A stretch of 64,000 nucleotides of DNA from DTPS01 sp049591295 (GTDB lineage: Bacteria; Acidobacteriota; UBA4820; DSQY01): NCBI GenBank assembly GCA_049591295.1, contig JBAWEQ010000230.1, forward strand, positions 1 through 64,000, read 5' to 3'. Below, piece by piece: positions 53,282 through 61,585 of this stretch. A program made the translations under genes and the position numbers. The notes under the pieces are model-generated. The model had not been told where the DNA came from, did not search any database, and saw only the letters and a program-made list of their open reading frames with translations. The first letter of the stretch is position 1, and every line of letters begins with the position of its first letter.

Positions 53282-53785
53282 CTAGCACACGATGCCGTTG
53301 GCGTCGATGAGAAAGGTGGAGCGGTTCACGCCCAGCGCCGTCCTCCCGAAGAGGCTGTGCGCCTTCCACGCGCCGTAGAGGCTGATGATCTTGCCTTCGG
53401 GATCGGAGACGAGCGTGAAGTTCAGGTGGTGCTTCCGGATGAACTCGTCGTGGGAGGCCATGGAATCCTTGCTGACCCCGATGACCACGGCGCCCAGCTT
53501 CCGCAAGGCCGAATCGGTGTCCCTGAAGGAACAGGCCTCGCGCGTGCAGTAGGGGGTCTCGTCCTTGGGGTAGATGTAGAGGACCACGATCCTGCCCCTG
53601 AAGTCGTGCAGGCTGATGGTGCCTCCGGTGCTCGCGGGGGCCGTGAAATCGGGCGCCTTCGCACCGACCACGATGGGTGGATACGCCATTTCGCTCTCCT
53701 TCGCTCCAGCGGGAGTGATCGCCCACGGGCCGGAGAGGGCGACGAGTCCAAGCAGGGCCAGTCCCAGCAAAGGTTCCGCTCGCAT
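53282..53785 (-). CDS. Secreted AhpC/BCP-like peroxiredoxin cut by an amber codon
   Basis: 167 residues to the TAG at 53284-53282 (195 residues if it is read through). A signal peptide (LLGLALLGLVALSGPWAITPAGA) sends it to the periplasm. The peroxidatic Cys is in YIYPKDETPYCTREACSFRD, and SKDSMASHDEF and FLIDANGIV are BCP-family blocks. After the TAG the same frame continues IWRNVTVKGHDEQVL, matching the family's C-terminal helix region, and ends at TGA 53200-53198. A single-base change (for example AAG or CAG to TAG) explains the break. The catalytic core is intact. AGGAGG precedes ATG 53785. It could be a sequencing error, a recent mutation, or a suppressed codon. Confidence 0.8.
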   Translation of the reverse strand: MRAEPLLGLALLGLVALSGPWAITPAGAKESEMAYPPIVVGAKAPDFTAPASTGGTISLHDFRGRIVVLYIYPKDETPYCTREACSFRDTDSALRKLGAVVIGVSKDSMASHDEFIRKHHLNFTLVSDPEGKIISLYGAWKAHSLFGRTALGVNRSTFLIDANGIVC

Positions 53786-54200
53786 GCTTCCCTCCTGTGG
53801 CGCGGCCTGCGCCCTATAGGGAAAAACAACAACGGAGGGCCGCCGCCATTCCCACGCGGCTACCTTCCGCCCCTCCGGCGAGTCTCCCTCCGGCACCCGC
53901 TGGGGCAATTACTGATCCGAGAGGGAAGGGGTTGGCCCCTTCCCTCTTGGCGCTCGGCTGGGCAAAGCCCACCGTGGTGGGCTGGTTTCGCAAGCAGGCC
54001 CCCCCGCCTTCGCGGGGGCAGGCTCAGGCTTCGGCCTCGCTGCTCTCCCATCCCCACTTCGAAGCTGCCCTTTGCAGAGAGTCAACCATGCTGGTGTCGG
54101 AGTAGTATCACAAGGGCGTCGGCGGGGAGTGGGGCCATCCCCGCCTCAAGGGCCAGATTTGGTTCTATACTGCCACCCCTGCTAGGGAGGAGGAATCCCG
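53786..54200. other. Intergenic region with three hairpins
   Basis: About 415 bases between divergent genes. It contains three perfect hairpins in a row: GAGGGAAGGGG/CCCCTTCCCTC (53921-53946), AGCCCACC/GGTGGGCT (53966-53983) and CCCCCGC/GCGGGGG (54001-54018). A TATACT (54166-54171) 30 bases before the malic enzyme start may be its -10 element; no matching -35 was seen. No gene is supported. Confidence 0.5.
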
Positions 54201-55931
54201 ATGAAAACGTTCGAATTCAAAATAGACCCTCTCACGAGCGAAGAGTATTACGAGGTCTATCTCCGCGGACGCCAACTGCTCAACGATCCCCACCTCAACA
54301 AGGCCTCGGCCTTCACTCCCGAGGAGCGCATGAGCCTGGGCCTGACCGGGCTGCTGCGGAGCGGTATCTCCACTCTCGAAAGCCAGGTCCAGCGGAGCCT
54401 CGAGGCCTTCAAGCGGAAGCCTGACGATCTGGAGCGCTACATCTTCCTCATCGGGATGCAGGACAGGAGCGAGCCCCTCTTCTACAAGCTGCTGGTGGAG
54501 AACCTGGAGGAGATGGTGCCCATCGTCTACACCCCCACGGTGGGGCAGGCGTGCCTCCAGATGAGCCACATCGTGCGGCGCTTCAGGGGGCTCTACATCG
54601 ATCCCGACAACATCGCCGACATCGACCAGATCTTCCAGAACATCGCCCTTCCCCACGTCTACCTCATCGTCGTGACGGACGGGGAGCGGATCCTGGGGCT
54701 GGGCGACCTGGGGTCGGACGGCATGGGCATTCCGGTGGGGAAGGTGAGCCTCTACGTCGCGGCTGGGGGGCTGCATCCCTCGGTCTGCCTTCCGATCTGC
54801 CTGGATGTGGGCACCAACAACGAACGCCTCCTGAAGGATCCCCTCTACCTAGGCTATCGCAAGCCGCGCCTCACGGGCTCCGCCTACGAAGAGATGGTGG
54901 AGAAATTCGTGCTGGGCGTCCGCCGCAATTTCCCCGATGCCCTTCTGCAGTGGGAGGACTTCGCCAAGCACACCGCCTTCAAGAACCTGGAGCGCTATCG
55001 CGACCGCATCCTCTCCTTCAACGACGACATCCAGGGTACCGGCGCCACGGCCCTGGGGGCGCTCATCACCGCCATGCGGATCAAGGGCAGCCGGTTTTCC
55101 GATCAGCGCTTCCTCATCGTGGGCATGGGCCAGGCCGGCGTCGGCAATGCCATGAACATCCGCACGGCGCTCCGGGAGGAGGGGCTGTCCGAGAAGGAGA
55201 TCCAGGCGAGAATCTTCGTGGTGGACGTGCAGGGGCTCCTGATGGAGGACGATCCCAAGCTGGAGGATCCGCAGCGCCCCTTCGCCCAGCCTCGGACCGC
55301 CATAGAAGGGTGGACGCTGGAATCGTCCGACCGGGTCGGTCTTGAGGATGTGATCCGCAATGCCCGTCCCACCGTACTGATCGGCGTCACTGCCAAGCGA
55401 GGTCTTTTCAGTGAATCCATCCTGAGGCAGGTGGCGAAGAACACGGACCGTCCGGTGATTCTCGCCCTTTCCAACCCGACGGCGAAAACCGAGTGCACTC
55501 CCGAGGAGGTGGCCAAGGCCACGGGCGGGAAGGGACTGCTCGCCACGGGGAGCCCCTTCAAGCCCCTGAACTGGGACGGCCGTCAGATCATGACCTCCCA
55601 GTGCAACAACCTCTACATGTTCCCCGGAGTGGGCCTCGGCGCCCTGGTGGGCCACGCCGCCAAGGTGACGGACGCCATGTTCCTGACCGCCAGCAAGACC
55701 CTGAGCGACATGGTTACACCGGAGCAGAGGGAGGCCGGCCTGCTCCTGCCGCCCATGGCGGACATCCGGGCCGTTTCGCGCCGGGTCGCCGTGGCGGTGG
55801 CCCGGGAGGCGAGGGACTCGGGACTCGGGCGTCTGGTGGACGACGAGCAACTGGAGCACCTGGTAGCCAAGGCCCAGTGGACTCCCCACTTCGCGTCCTA
55901 CCGGCCTGGGCCCGTGCGCGGCGGGGGTTGA
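54201..55931 (+). CDS. maeA: NAD-dependent malic enzyme (large type)
   Basis: Encodes 576 residues, the size of the large eukaryote/SfcA-type malic enzymes. It oxidatively decarboxylates malate to pyruvate and CO2 with NAD. Family signatures: YTPTVGQAC near residue 112, VTDGERILGLGDLGSDGMGIPVGK, FNDDIQGTGATALGAL with the metal-binding DD pair, and LPPMADIRAVS near the C-terminus. A strong AGGAGGAGG precedes ATG 54201. Confidence 0.95.
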   Translation: MKTFEFKIDPLTSEEYYEVYLRGRQLLNDPHLNKASAFTPEERMSLGLTGLLRSGISTLESQVQRSLEAFKRKPDDLERYIFLIGMQDRSEPLFYKLLVENLEEMVPIVYTPTVGQACLQMSHIVRRFRGLYIDPDNIADIDQIFQNIALPHVYLIVVTDGERILGLGDLGSDGMGIPVGKVSLYVAAGGLHPSVCLPICLDVGTNNERLLKDPLYLGYRKPRLTGSAYEEMVEKFVLGVRRNFPDALLQWEDFAKHTAFKNLERYRDRILSFNDDIQGTGATALGALITAMRIKGSRFSDQRFLIVGMGQAGVGNAMNIRTALREEGLSEKEIQARIFVVDVQGLLMEDDPKLEDPQRPFAQPRTAIEGWTLESSDRVGLEDVIRNARPTVLIGVTAKRGLFSESILRQVAKNTDRPVILALSNPTAKTECTPEEVAKATGGKGLLATGSPFKPLNWDGRQIMTSQCNNLYMFPGVGLGALVGHAAKVTDAMFLTASKTLSDMVTPEQREAGLLLPPMADIRAVSRRVAVAVAREARDSGLGRLVDDEQLEHLVAKAQWTPHFASYRPGPVRGGG

Positions 55932-55984
55932 TCGAGAGCGGACGGGACCACCGGCCCGGTGGCGCGGCCGGGAGCTCTTGCGGC

Positions 55985-56581
55985 CTAGGGCTCGCCCGCC
56001 AGGAGGGCGTGCCATTCTTCCTGGTTGTTCACATTGGTCAGCGAGCGCGGGTCGCAGCCGCCGGCTTCGGCCCCCTCCTCGTCCACCAGGTCGGCATTCA
56101 GGGCGGATAGCAGGTGGTGGGCCGTGGCATCGCCTGAGCGAAGCGCGCTCTCCACGAAGGGCCAAGCGGTCTTTGGATAACAGGCGGGAAGGGGATGGAC
56201 CCTTCCGTTCACGAAGGGTGCGCAGGGCCGGCCCGTCTTCATGCAGCGCCCGACCAAGAGGTCCAGCCATTGGAATGTGAGGAGGGGAGTGTCCACGGCG
56301 ACGCAGAGGACCTCGGAGAAGGAGGCCCCGATCAGCGCGGCGTGGATCCCCCCCAGCACGCCCATGCCGGGAATCCGGTCGGGCACCCGGGGCACCCTCA
56401 GTTCGACGGGAAACGGCTCGGGCGCCACCACGAAGACCTCACCGCAAACCTCCCCCAGAAGGAACAGGGCGCGATCCAGGAGGGTCAGGCCGTCAAGGAC
56501 CAGCAACCGTTTGTCCTGGCCCATTCTCCGAGAGCGCCCTCCGGCGATGAGGGCGCCCGTCGCTTCAGGGTTTCTGGGCAT
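55985..56581 (-). CDS. mobA: Molybdenum cofactor guanylyltransferase
   Basis: Encodes 198 residues. It attaches GMP to molybdopterin, forming the MGD cofactor of dehydrogenases such as formate dehydrogenase. The nucleotide loop ALIAGGRSRRMGQDK (about residues 10-24) and the VAVDTPLLT metal-site motif are visible. AGGAG precedes ATG 56581. It faces the malic enzyme tail to tail. Presence implies molybdoenzymes elsewhere. Confidence 0.9.
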   Translation of the reverse strand: MPRNPEATGALIAGGRSRRMGQDKRLLVLDGLTLLDRALFLLGEVCGEVFVVAPEPFPVELRVPRVPDRIPGMGVLGGIHAALIGASFSEVLCVAVDTPLLTFQWLDLLVGRCMKTGRPCAPFVNGRVHPLPACYPKTAWPFVESALRSGDATAHHLLSALNADLVDEEGAEAGGCDPRSLTNVNNQEEWHALLAGEP

Positions 56582-56949
56582 GATCGAGCTCCTGGGCCCG
56601 GAAGGGTGCGGGCGCCCCGGGGACGCGATAACTCCCCCTTGGCAATTTGGGGCACGGTTCCTAAGCTGACCAGCCCGGGCTCTTCAGCCTGAAGGGGGCC
56701 CCTTCGCCGCGCCGCCTCAGGTGGGCAGGGCCTGGGCCGCGAGTTCGAGGACGTCGTGGGTGGCGAATTCCTCATGCCCCGTCTCGCCGGCGGCGTCGCG
56801 CGGGGCGCTCCTCAAGGAGGGGCTCGGCCGCCCCTCCTCGACGCTCCCCCCGCTTTGGCGGGGGGAGCTGCTCCTCCGTGCCCTCGCGTGGGGATGCCTC
56901 TGAGCGGGGGAACCTTCCCGTTCCCCCGCACCCCCTTCGCCGCGCCGCC
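56582..56949. other. Intergenic region with a repeat hairpin cluster
   Basis: About 370 bases between the Fe-S oxidoreductase stop and the mobA start. It holds the duplicated gene 3' end (56699-56796) and two strong hairpins behind it: GAGGGGC/GCCCCTC (56817-56836) and CTCCCCCCGC-TTTG-GCGGGGGGAG (56844-56867). A further palindrome, GCGGGGGAA/TTCCCCCGC, lies just before 56930. Confidence 0.6.
56699..56796 (-). pseudogene. Duplicated 3' end of the Fe-S oxidoreductase gene
   Basis: About 98 bases nearly identical (six differences seen) to 56932-57029, the end of the adjacent oxidoreductase gene, shifted by 233 bases. The minus-strand translation of the copy, DAAGETGHEEFATHDVL then ELAAQALPT and a stop, matches the real C-terminus (ending ELAAQALPS). 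It keeps the frame and stop but lacks a gene body. It is probably a remnant of a tandem duplication or a conversion event. Confidence 0.75.
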
Positions 56950-58989
56950 TCAGCTGGGCAGGGCCTGGGCCGCGAGTTCGAGGACGTCGTGGGTAGCGAA
57001 CCCCTCATGCCCCGTCTCACCGGCGGCGTTGTTCATCATGACGTTGCAGAAGGGGCAGGCGACGGCCACGCCCTGCGCTTTGGTTTCGAGGGCCTGCTCC
57101 AGGCGCAGGTGGTTGACCCGCTTCCCGAGCTTTTCCTCCAGCCACATTCGCCCGCCGCCGGCTCCGCAGCACATGGCGTTCTTCCCGCTGTGGTCCATCT
57201 CCGTGAGGCTCAGGCCGGGAATGGCCTTCAGGATGGCCCTTGGGGCTTCGACCTGGTCGTTGTACCGGCCGAGGTAGCAGGGGTCGTGGTAGGTCAGGCT
57301 CTCGCGCACCTCTTGGGTGAGCTTCAGGCGGCCCTCCGCCACCAGGCGGGCCACCAGCTCCGTTCCGTGGACCACCTCGTAGTGGCCGCCGAATGAGGGG
57401 TACTCGTTCTTGAGGGTGTTCAGGCAGTGGGGGCAGTTGGTGACGATCTTCTTGACCTTGTATCCGTTGAGGGTCTCGATGTTGGTCTCGGCCAGGGTTT
57501 GGAAGAGGTACTCGTTGCCCAGCCGTCGGGCCGAGTCGCCCGTGCAAGTCTCCTCCTCGCCCAGGATGGCGAACTTGATCCCCGCCGCGCGGAGTAGCTT
57601 GACCAGGGCCACGGAGACCTTCTTGCCCCTGTCCTCGTAGGAGCCGGCGCATCCCACCCAGAACAGGAATTCGGCGTCCGGTTCCTCCGCCATGGTGGGA
57701 ACCTCGAGGCCCTCGGCCCACTTGGCGCGGTCGGCCTGGGCCATGTTCCACGGGTTGCCCTGGCGCTCCATGCCCTTGAAGCCCACCTGGGCCTCCGCCG
57801 GGAAATTGCTCTCCTCCAGGGTGAGGTAGCGCCGCATGCCCACGAGCTTGTCCACGAACGTGATGTGGAGCGGACAGGCGTGTTCGCAATAGCCGCAGGT
57901 GGTGCAGGCCCAGATCGTGTCCTCGCTGATGCAGCCGCCGAGCTGCTCTTGCGTCCAGGGCGGGTGCTCCTCCTTCCGCTGCCACACGGAGCCCGCCGGC
58001 ACCGGCCCGCCGATGACGAGGCGGTTCTCCGGCACGGCCTTGTCCTGGGCCATGTCCGCCAGGGGGGTGTCGTACAGGTAGTCCCGCAGGTCGTTGCCGT
58101 AATTCTTGGGGCGGAGAGGTTTGCCCGTGAGCGTGGTGGGACATACCTCGGTGCAGCGCCCGCATTCGGTGCAGGTGTAGAAATCCAGCATCTGCTTCCA
58201 GGTGAAGTCCTGGATCTTGTTGACGCCGAAGTGCTCGGCCTCGAGGTTCATGGGCTTGATGTTCCTGGTCGGTTCGAGTTCCCGGAAGTAGACGTTGAAG
58301 AGGGCGGTCAGGACGTGGAAGTGCTTGGAGTAGGGGAGGAAGTTCAGAAAGCCGAAGAGGATCACCAGGTGGAACCACCACATGGTGTGATAGAGCAGAG
58401 AGAGGGAGGAGCTGCCCATGCCCCCGAGAAGGGCCGCCACGAATTCACCCGCAGGGGACCAGGCAGCCCAGGCGGGGTTGTGTAGCGCGATGAAGGCGCC
58501 GTCGGCCAGCAGGTCCGTCACCATGAGGCCGCCGATGAGCGAGAGGGTGGCCCACGCATCCCAGGAGTTCTCCAGCCGGTCGGGAGGGAAAAAGAGCCGC
58601 CGGGCGGAGGCCATGAGGATCCCCAGGATCACCAGCACCTCGAAGATGTCCTTGGTGACCTGGTAGCCCAGGCCCCAGAAGCCCATCATCTCGGTCAGGT
58701 GAAAGGAGGGGAAGAGGCCTTCGGCCACCAGCGACAGCGACCGCAGCGCCAGGACCATGAAGCCCCAGAAGATCAGGAGGTGGAAGAAGCCGGCGTACCG
58801 GTCGCGCACCATGCGCTTCTGGACGAAGGCATACAGGATGAGGCCCTTCAGCCTTTCCCAGGGCCTGTCGAAGCGGTTGTCCGGGAGCCCGGCCATGAGG
58901 GCGCCGATCCGAACCCGCGCCGTGTTGGCGAAGAGCGCCAGTGATCCGATGACGAACGCCCAAAAGAGCCAGGTTTCCACTGGGTGCAT
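56950..58989 (-). CDS. Membrane Fe-S oxidoreductase (NarI-like membrane domain plus CCG domains)
   Basis: Encodes 679 residues. An N-terminal membrane domain (about residues 10-230, six or so helices) resembles the b-type NarI/DsrM-like subunit; His residues for heme b occur in it (FHLLIFW, LLYHTMWWFHLVI). Two [4Fe-4S] sites follow: CTECGRCTEVCP (about 270) and CTTCGYCEHACP (about 360). Then two CCG domains (ETCTGDSARR, NCPHCLNTLKNEYP, and MCCGAGGGRMW). This layout matches ETF:(mena)quinone oxidoreductase-type proteins that pass electrons from acyl-CoA dehydrogenases to the quinone pool. The ATG at 58989 has GGAGG upstream. Confidence 0.85.
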   Translation of the reverse strand: MHPVETWLFWAFVIGSLALFANTARVRIGALMAGLPDNRFDRPWERLKGLILYAFVQKRMVRDRYAGFFHLLIFWGFMVLALRSLSLVAEGLFPSFHLTEMMGFWGLGYQVTKDIFEVLVILGILMASARRLFFPPDRLENSWDAWATLSLIGGLMVTDLLADGAFIALHNPAWAAWSPAGEFVAALLGGMGSSSLSLLYHTMWWFHLVILFGFLNFLPYSKHFHVLTALFNVYFRELEPTRNIKPMNLEAEHFGVNKIQDFTWKQMLDFYTCTECGRCTEVCPTTLTGKPLRPKNYGNDLRDYLYDTPLADMAQDKAVPENRLVIGGPVPAGSVWQRKEEHPPWTQEQLGGCISEDTIWACTTCGYCEHACPLHITFVDKLVGMRRYLTLEESNFPAEAQVGFKGMERQGNPWNMAQADRAKWAEGLEVPTMAEEPDAEFLFWVGCAGSYEDRGKKVSVALVKLLRAAGIKFAILGEEETCTGDSARRLGNEYLFQTLAETNIETLNGYKVKKIVTNCPHCLNTLKNEYPSFGGHYEVVHGTELVARLVAEGRLKLTQEVRESLTYHDPCYLGRYNDQVEAPRAILKAIPGLSLTEMDHSGKNAMCCGAGGGRMWLEEKLGKRVNHLRLEQALETKAQGVAVACPFCNVMMNNAAGETGHEGFATHDVLELAAQALPS

Positions 58990-59187
58990 GGGTAGATCCT
59001 CCCCCTTGAACGCGCCCCGCGCGCGGCTACTGGGTAGCATAGAGTCCCGGCGGCTCCCTGTCAATGTATTTGAATGCTCATCCATGGCCGGTGTTCAGAG
59101 CCCATCCATCCGTGAAGCCAAAGCACTACATGGCTTCCGTTGGGTGGATTCCTCCGGCACTGGCCGCTTGTGGCAGTGAGCAACTGC

Positions 59188-60327
59188 TTACATTTGGGGG
59201 TTGGCGGGCGGCAGAAATCCGACCAGCCCAGCCTTCGCCAGCTTCTTGAAGGTCATGAGGGCCTGGATTTCCTGGAGGGGCGAGATGCGGATGATGGCCT
59301 GGACCGGGCTCACCCCGTTGATGCGGCTCAGGATGTAGTTCTCCTGCGGCGTGAAGGAGAGTTCGTTCAGCTCGTTCATGGAGCGCTGGAGGAAGGGAAC
59401 GTGCTCGATCGTAAAGGTGTCCGAGACGAGCTGCTCCTTCATCTCCTTATAGGTCTTGGGAATCATGGTCTGCGCCAGGGCATGTCCCGGGGATTGGAGC
59501 AGGACCTGCTTGAAGATCTCGATGGACTCCTCGTACCGGCCCGAGTTGAAAAGCTTGAGGCCCTGGTTGGCGAGGCCCCGGACCTCCTCCTCCACCCGGA
59601 CCTCGGAGCGCGGCGGAGGCGGCGGCACTTCGATCACCTCGATGATGCCCATCTGGACCATATCGAAGAGCGTCTTGCTCACCGCGAAGTCGGAGGCGTG
59701 GAACATGAGACAGAGGTCCGATATCCTCCGCGGGACCTCCATCAACTGGATGACCCGGTTGTAGAGCGGGTCAGCCAGGATGGCCCGGGTGAGGGCCTCT
59801 GGAATGATGCGGATGACCGCCTCCGAGGTGGGGAAGATGCGCCGGATTCTCTTCCACTCGTCGGAGCGCCGGGTGCCCTCCATCAGCACGGAGGTCACGT
59901 CCATTTCGATGGGGACGTGGCTTTCCTGCGCCGGCGCGTCGTTGTAGAACTTGAATTCGCCTCCCTCCCACAGGAAGAGGTCGTAGATGGTCTCCTCCGC
60001 CTTGATCCGCAGGAAGCGCTGGACCTCCTCCTCCTCCAGGAGGCCGTCCTGCACGAGGATGCGCCCGAGCTTGGTGCCCGTCTCCCCCTGCTTGACGAAG
60101 GCCCGCATGAGGTCCTCTTCTCGAATCTTGCCGTAGGAGAGGAGGAGCTGCCCGAAGTACTCCCGGGGATCGTTGCTCGCCGAGGCCACGATCTTGCCGT
60201 CGCGGAAGTAGATCTCCTTCACGATCTCGCCGCGCTGGAGCAGCAGGATGCCCGTTCTCTGGCCGATAGCCAGCCACTGGAGGAGGTCGGGCAGGGGCAT
60301 GGTGGCGAAATCGCCCTGGAAGCTCAT
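59188..60327 (-). CDS. DUF4388 (PatA-like) protein
   Basis: Encodes 379 residues. The N-terminal DUF4388 domain (about 1-105: MSFQGDFATMPLPDLLQWL, GQRTGILLLQRGEIVKEIYFRDGKIV) is typical of proteins linked to two-component and gliding/motility regulation in Acidobacteriota and myxobacteria. The middle section repeats a LLEEEEVQRFLRIKAEETIYDLF theme (second DUF4388-like part). A short TPR-like stretch (LKLFNSGRYEESIEIFKQVL) follows a six-proline linker. It has no enzymatic motif and probably acts as an adaptor. No ribosome binding site is evident before ATG 60327. Confidence 0.8.
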   Translation of the reverse strand: MSFQGDFATMPLPDLLQWLAIGQRTGILLLQRGEIVKEIYFRDGKIVASASNDPREYFGQLLLSYGKIREEDLMRAFVKQGETGTKLGRILVQDGLLEEEEVQRFLRIKAEETIYDLFLWEGGEFKFYNDAPAQESHVPIEMDVTSVLMEGTRRSDEWKRIRRIFPTSEAVIRIIPEALTRAILADPLYNRVIQLMEVPRRISDLCLMFHASDFAVSKTLFDMVQMGIIEVIEVPPPPPRSEVRVEEEVRGLANQGLKLFNSGRYEESIEIFKQVLLQSPGHALAQTMIPKTYKEMKEQLVSDTFTIEHVPFLQRSMNELNELSFTPQENYILSRINGVSPVQAIIRISPLQEIQALMTFKKLAKAGLVGFLPPANPQM

Positions 60328-60404
60328 GGTGGGATTCTACCGGCAAAGCTCTGGTGGGGGAAGGTGGGCGGGGAGAGGTCTGAGGAGGGGCCACAAGAGA
60401 AGGC

Positions 60405-60437
60405 GAAGGAGCCGGCGCGATGGACGCCGGCTCCTTC
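60405..60437 (-). terminator. Terminator of the thrS-infC-rpmI-rplT operon
   Basis: Perfect 13-bp stem GAAGGAGCCGGCG / CGCCGGCTCCTTC around a 7-base loop, 17 bases past the rplT stop. Only slightly T-rich afterwards. Confidence 0.65.
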
Positions 60438-60453
60438 AGCCCCCTCGAACTCT

Positions 60454-60810
60454 CTAGGCAATGGCCTTCTTGGCGCGTTCGACCAGGCTGGCGAAGGCCT
60501 GGGGATCGGTGAGGGCCACGCCGGCGAGCGACTTCCTATCGAGGTTGAGGCCCGCTTTCTTGAGGCCATCCATGAAGCGGCTGTAGCTAATGCCGTTCTG
60601 GCGGCAACCCGCGTTGATGCGGACGATCCAAAGGCGGCGGAAATCGATCTTCTTGACCTTGCGGCCCGCGAAGGCGAAGACCAGGGACCGCTCCACCTGC
60701 TCCTTGACGGAGCGGTAGAGGCGGCTCTTAGCGCCGAAGTAACCTTTGGCGATACCTTTCAGCTTTTTGCGGCGCTCAACTTTGTGATGGCCGCGGCGGA
60801 CTCTGGGCAT
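60454..60810 (-). CDS. rplT: Large ribosomal subunit protein bL20
   Basis: Encodes 118 residues, the normal size. Family features: start MPRVRRG, RRKKLKGIAKGYFGAKSRLY, WIVRINAGCRQNGISYSRFM. It folds 23S rRNA early and, in other bacteria, represses its own operon. AGGAG precedes ATG 60810. Last gene of the infC operon. Confidence 0.98.
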   Translation of the reverse strand: MPRVRRGHHKVERRKKLKGIAKGYFGAKSRLYRSVKEQVERSLVFAFAGRKVKKIDFRRLWIVRINAGCRQNGISYSRFMDGLKKAGLNLDRKSLAGVALTDPQAFASLVERAKKAIA

Positions 60811-60834
60811 GATTCAACTCCTCGACGACTGAGC

Positions 60835-61029
60835 CTAAAATCCAATCAATTGCTTGACCTTGCGGACGTCGGCCTCGTGGACGAGGTCGGCGCTCCCAAG
60901 GCGGTTCTTGCGCTTGCGGTCCTTGGAGGACAAGATGTGCCTATGGTAGGCTTTGCCCCGCTTGATCTTTCCCGTGGCGGTCAGCTTGAACCGCTTGGCC
61001 GCAGCCCGGTTGGTCTTCTTCTTTGGCAT
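60835..61029 (-). CDS. rpmI: Large ribosomal subunit protein bL35
   Basis: Encodes 64 residues. MPKKKTNRAAAKRFKLT is the standard bL35 start, followed by the basic RGKAYHRHILSSKDRKRKN. The ATG at 61029 has GGAGG upstream. Located between infC and rplT as in most bacteria. Confidence 0.98.
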   Translation of the reverse strand: MPKKKTNRAAAKRFKLTATGKIKRGKAYHRHILSSKDRKRKNRLGSADLVHEADVRKVKQLIGF

Positions 61030-61051
61030 GGATATCAACCTCCCGCGTTGC

Positions 61052-61576
61052 CTACTTCTTCGTGGGCGTGAGCAGCATGGTCATCATGCGGCCCTCCATC
61101 CCGGGGGCCCGCTCAATCTTGCCCTTCTGAACCACTTCGGTGGCAATTCTGGTCAGCAGCCTCTGGGCCAGTTCGGGGTGGACGATCTCACGCCCGCGAA
61201 AGCGGACCGTGATCTTGACCTTGTCCCCGTCCTCCAGGAATTCCTCGATCCGGCGCTTCTTGACCTGGAAGTCGTGCTCTTCGATCTTCGGCCTCAGCTT
61301 GATTTCCTTGACGACGACCTGCTTCTGCTTCTTTCTCGCCTCTTGGGCCTTCTTCTTCTCGTCGTAGAGGAACTTGCCGTAATCGATGATCCGGCAAACC
61401 GGCGGCTGGGCGGTGGGCGCTATCTCCACCAGGTCCAGCCCCTTGGCCTCCGCCATGACCAACGCCTCATCGGGCGTCATGATGCCGAGCTGGGCCCCGT
61501 CGTCATCGATGACCCGGATCTCCCGAACCCGGATCTGCCGATTCAACCTCGGTCCTCTGGCTGTTGCGTCTCGGAT
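61052..61576 (-). CDS. infC: Translation initiation factor IF-3 with probable AUC start
   Basis: 174 residues from ATC 61576, or 164 from TTG 61546. It binds the 30S subunit and checks start codons. Blocks: VREIRVIDDDGAQLGIM (N domain), KKKAQEARKKQKQ linker, VKEIKLRPKIEEHDFQ and TVRFRGREIVHPELAQRLL (C domain). The ATC is preferred because a perfect AGGAGG (61587-61582) sits five bases before it and the ten residues it adds match the N-terminal length of IF-3; infC in E. coli starts with AUU, another poor codon, allowing IF-3 to repress itself. It begins nine bases after the thrS stop. Confidence 0.85.
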   Translation of the reverse strand: MRDATARGPRLNRQIRVREIRVIDDDGAQLGIMTPDEALVMAEAKGLDLVEIAPTAQPPVCRIIDYGKFLYDEKKKAQEARKKQKQVVVKEIKLRPKIEEHDFQVKKRRIEEFLEDGDKVKITVRFRGREIVHPELAQRLLTRIATEVVQKGKIERAPGMEGRMMTMLLTPTKK

Positions 61577-61585
61577 AGCTGCCTC

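Noticed and set aside
53282..53284. Genome-wide use of TAG as a sense codon
   Set aside because: TAG closes several normal genes in the window (for example hppA, thrS, the DUF4404 gene).
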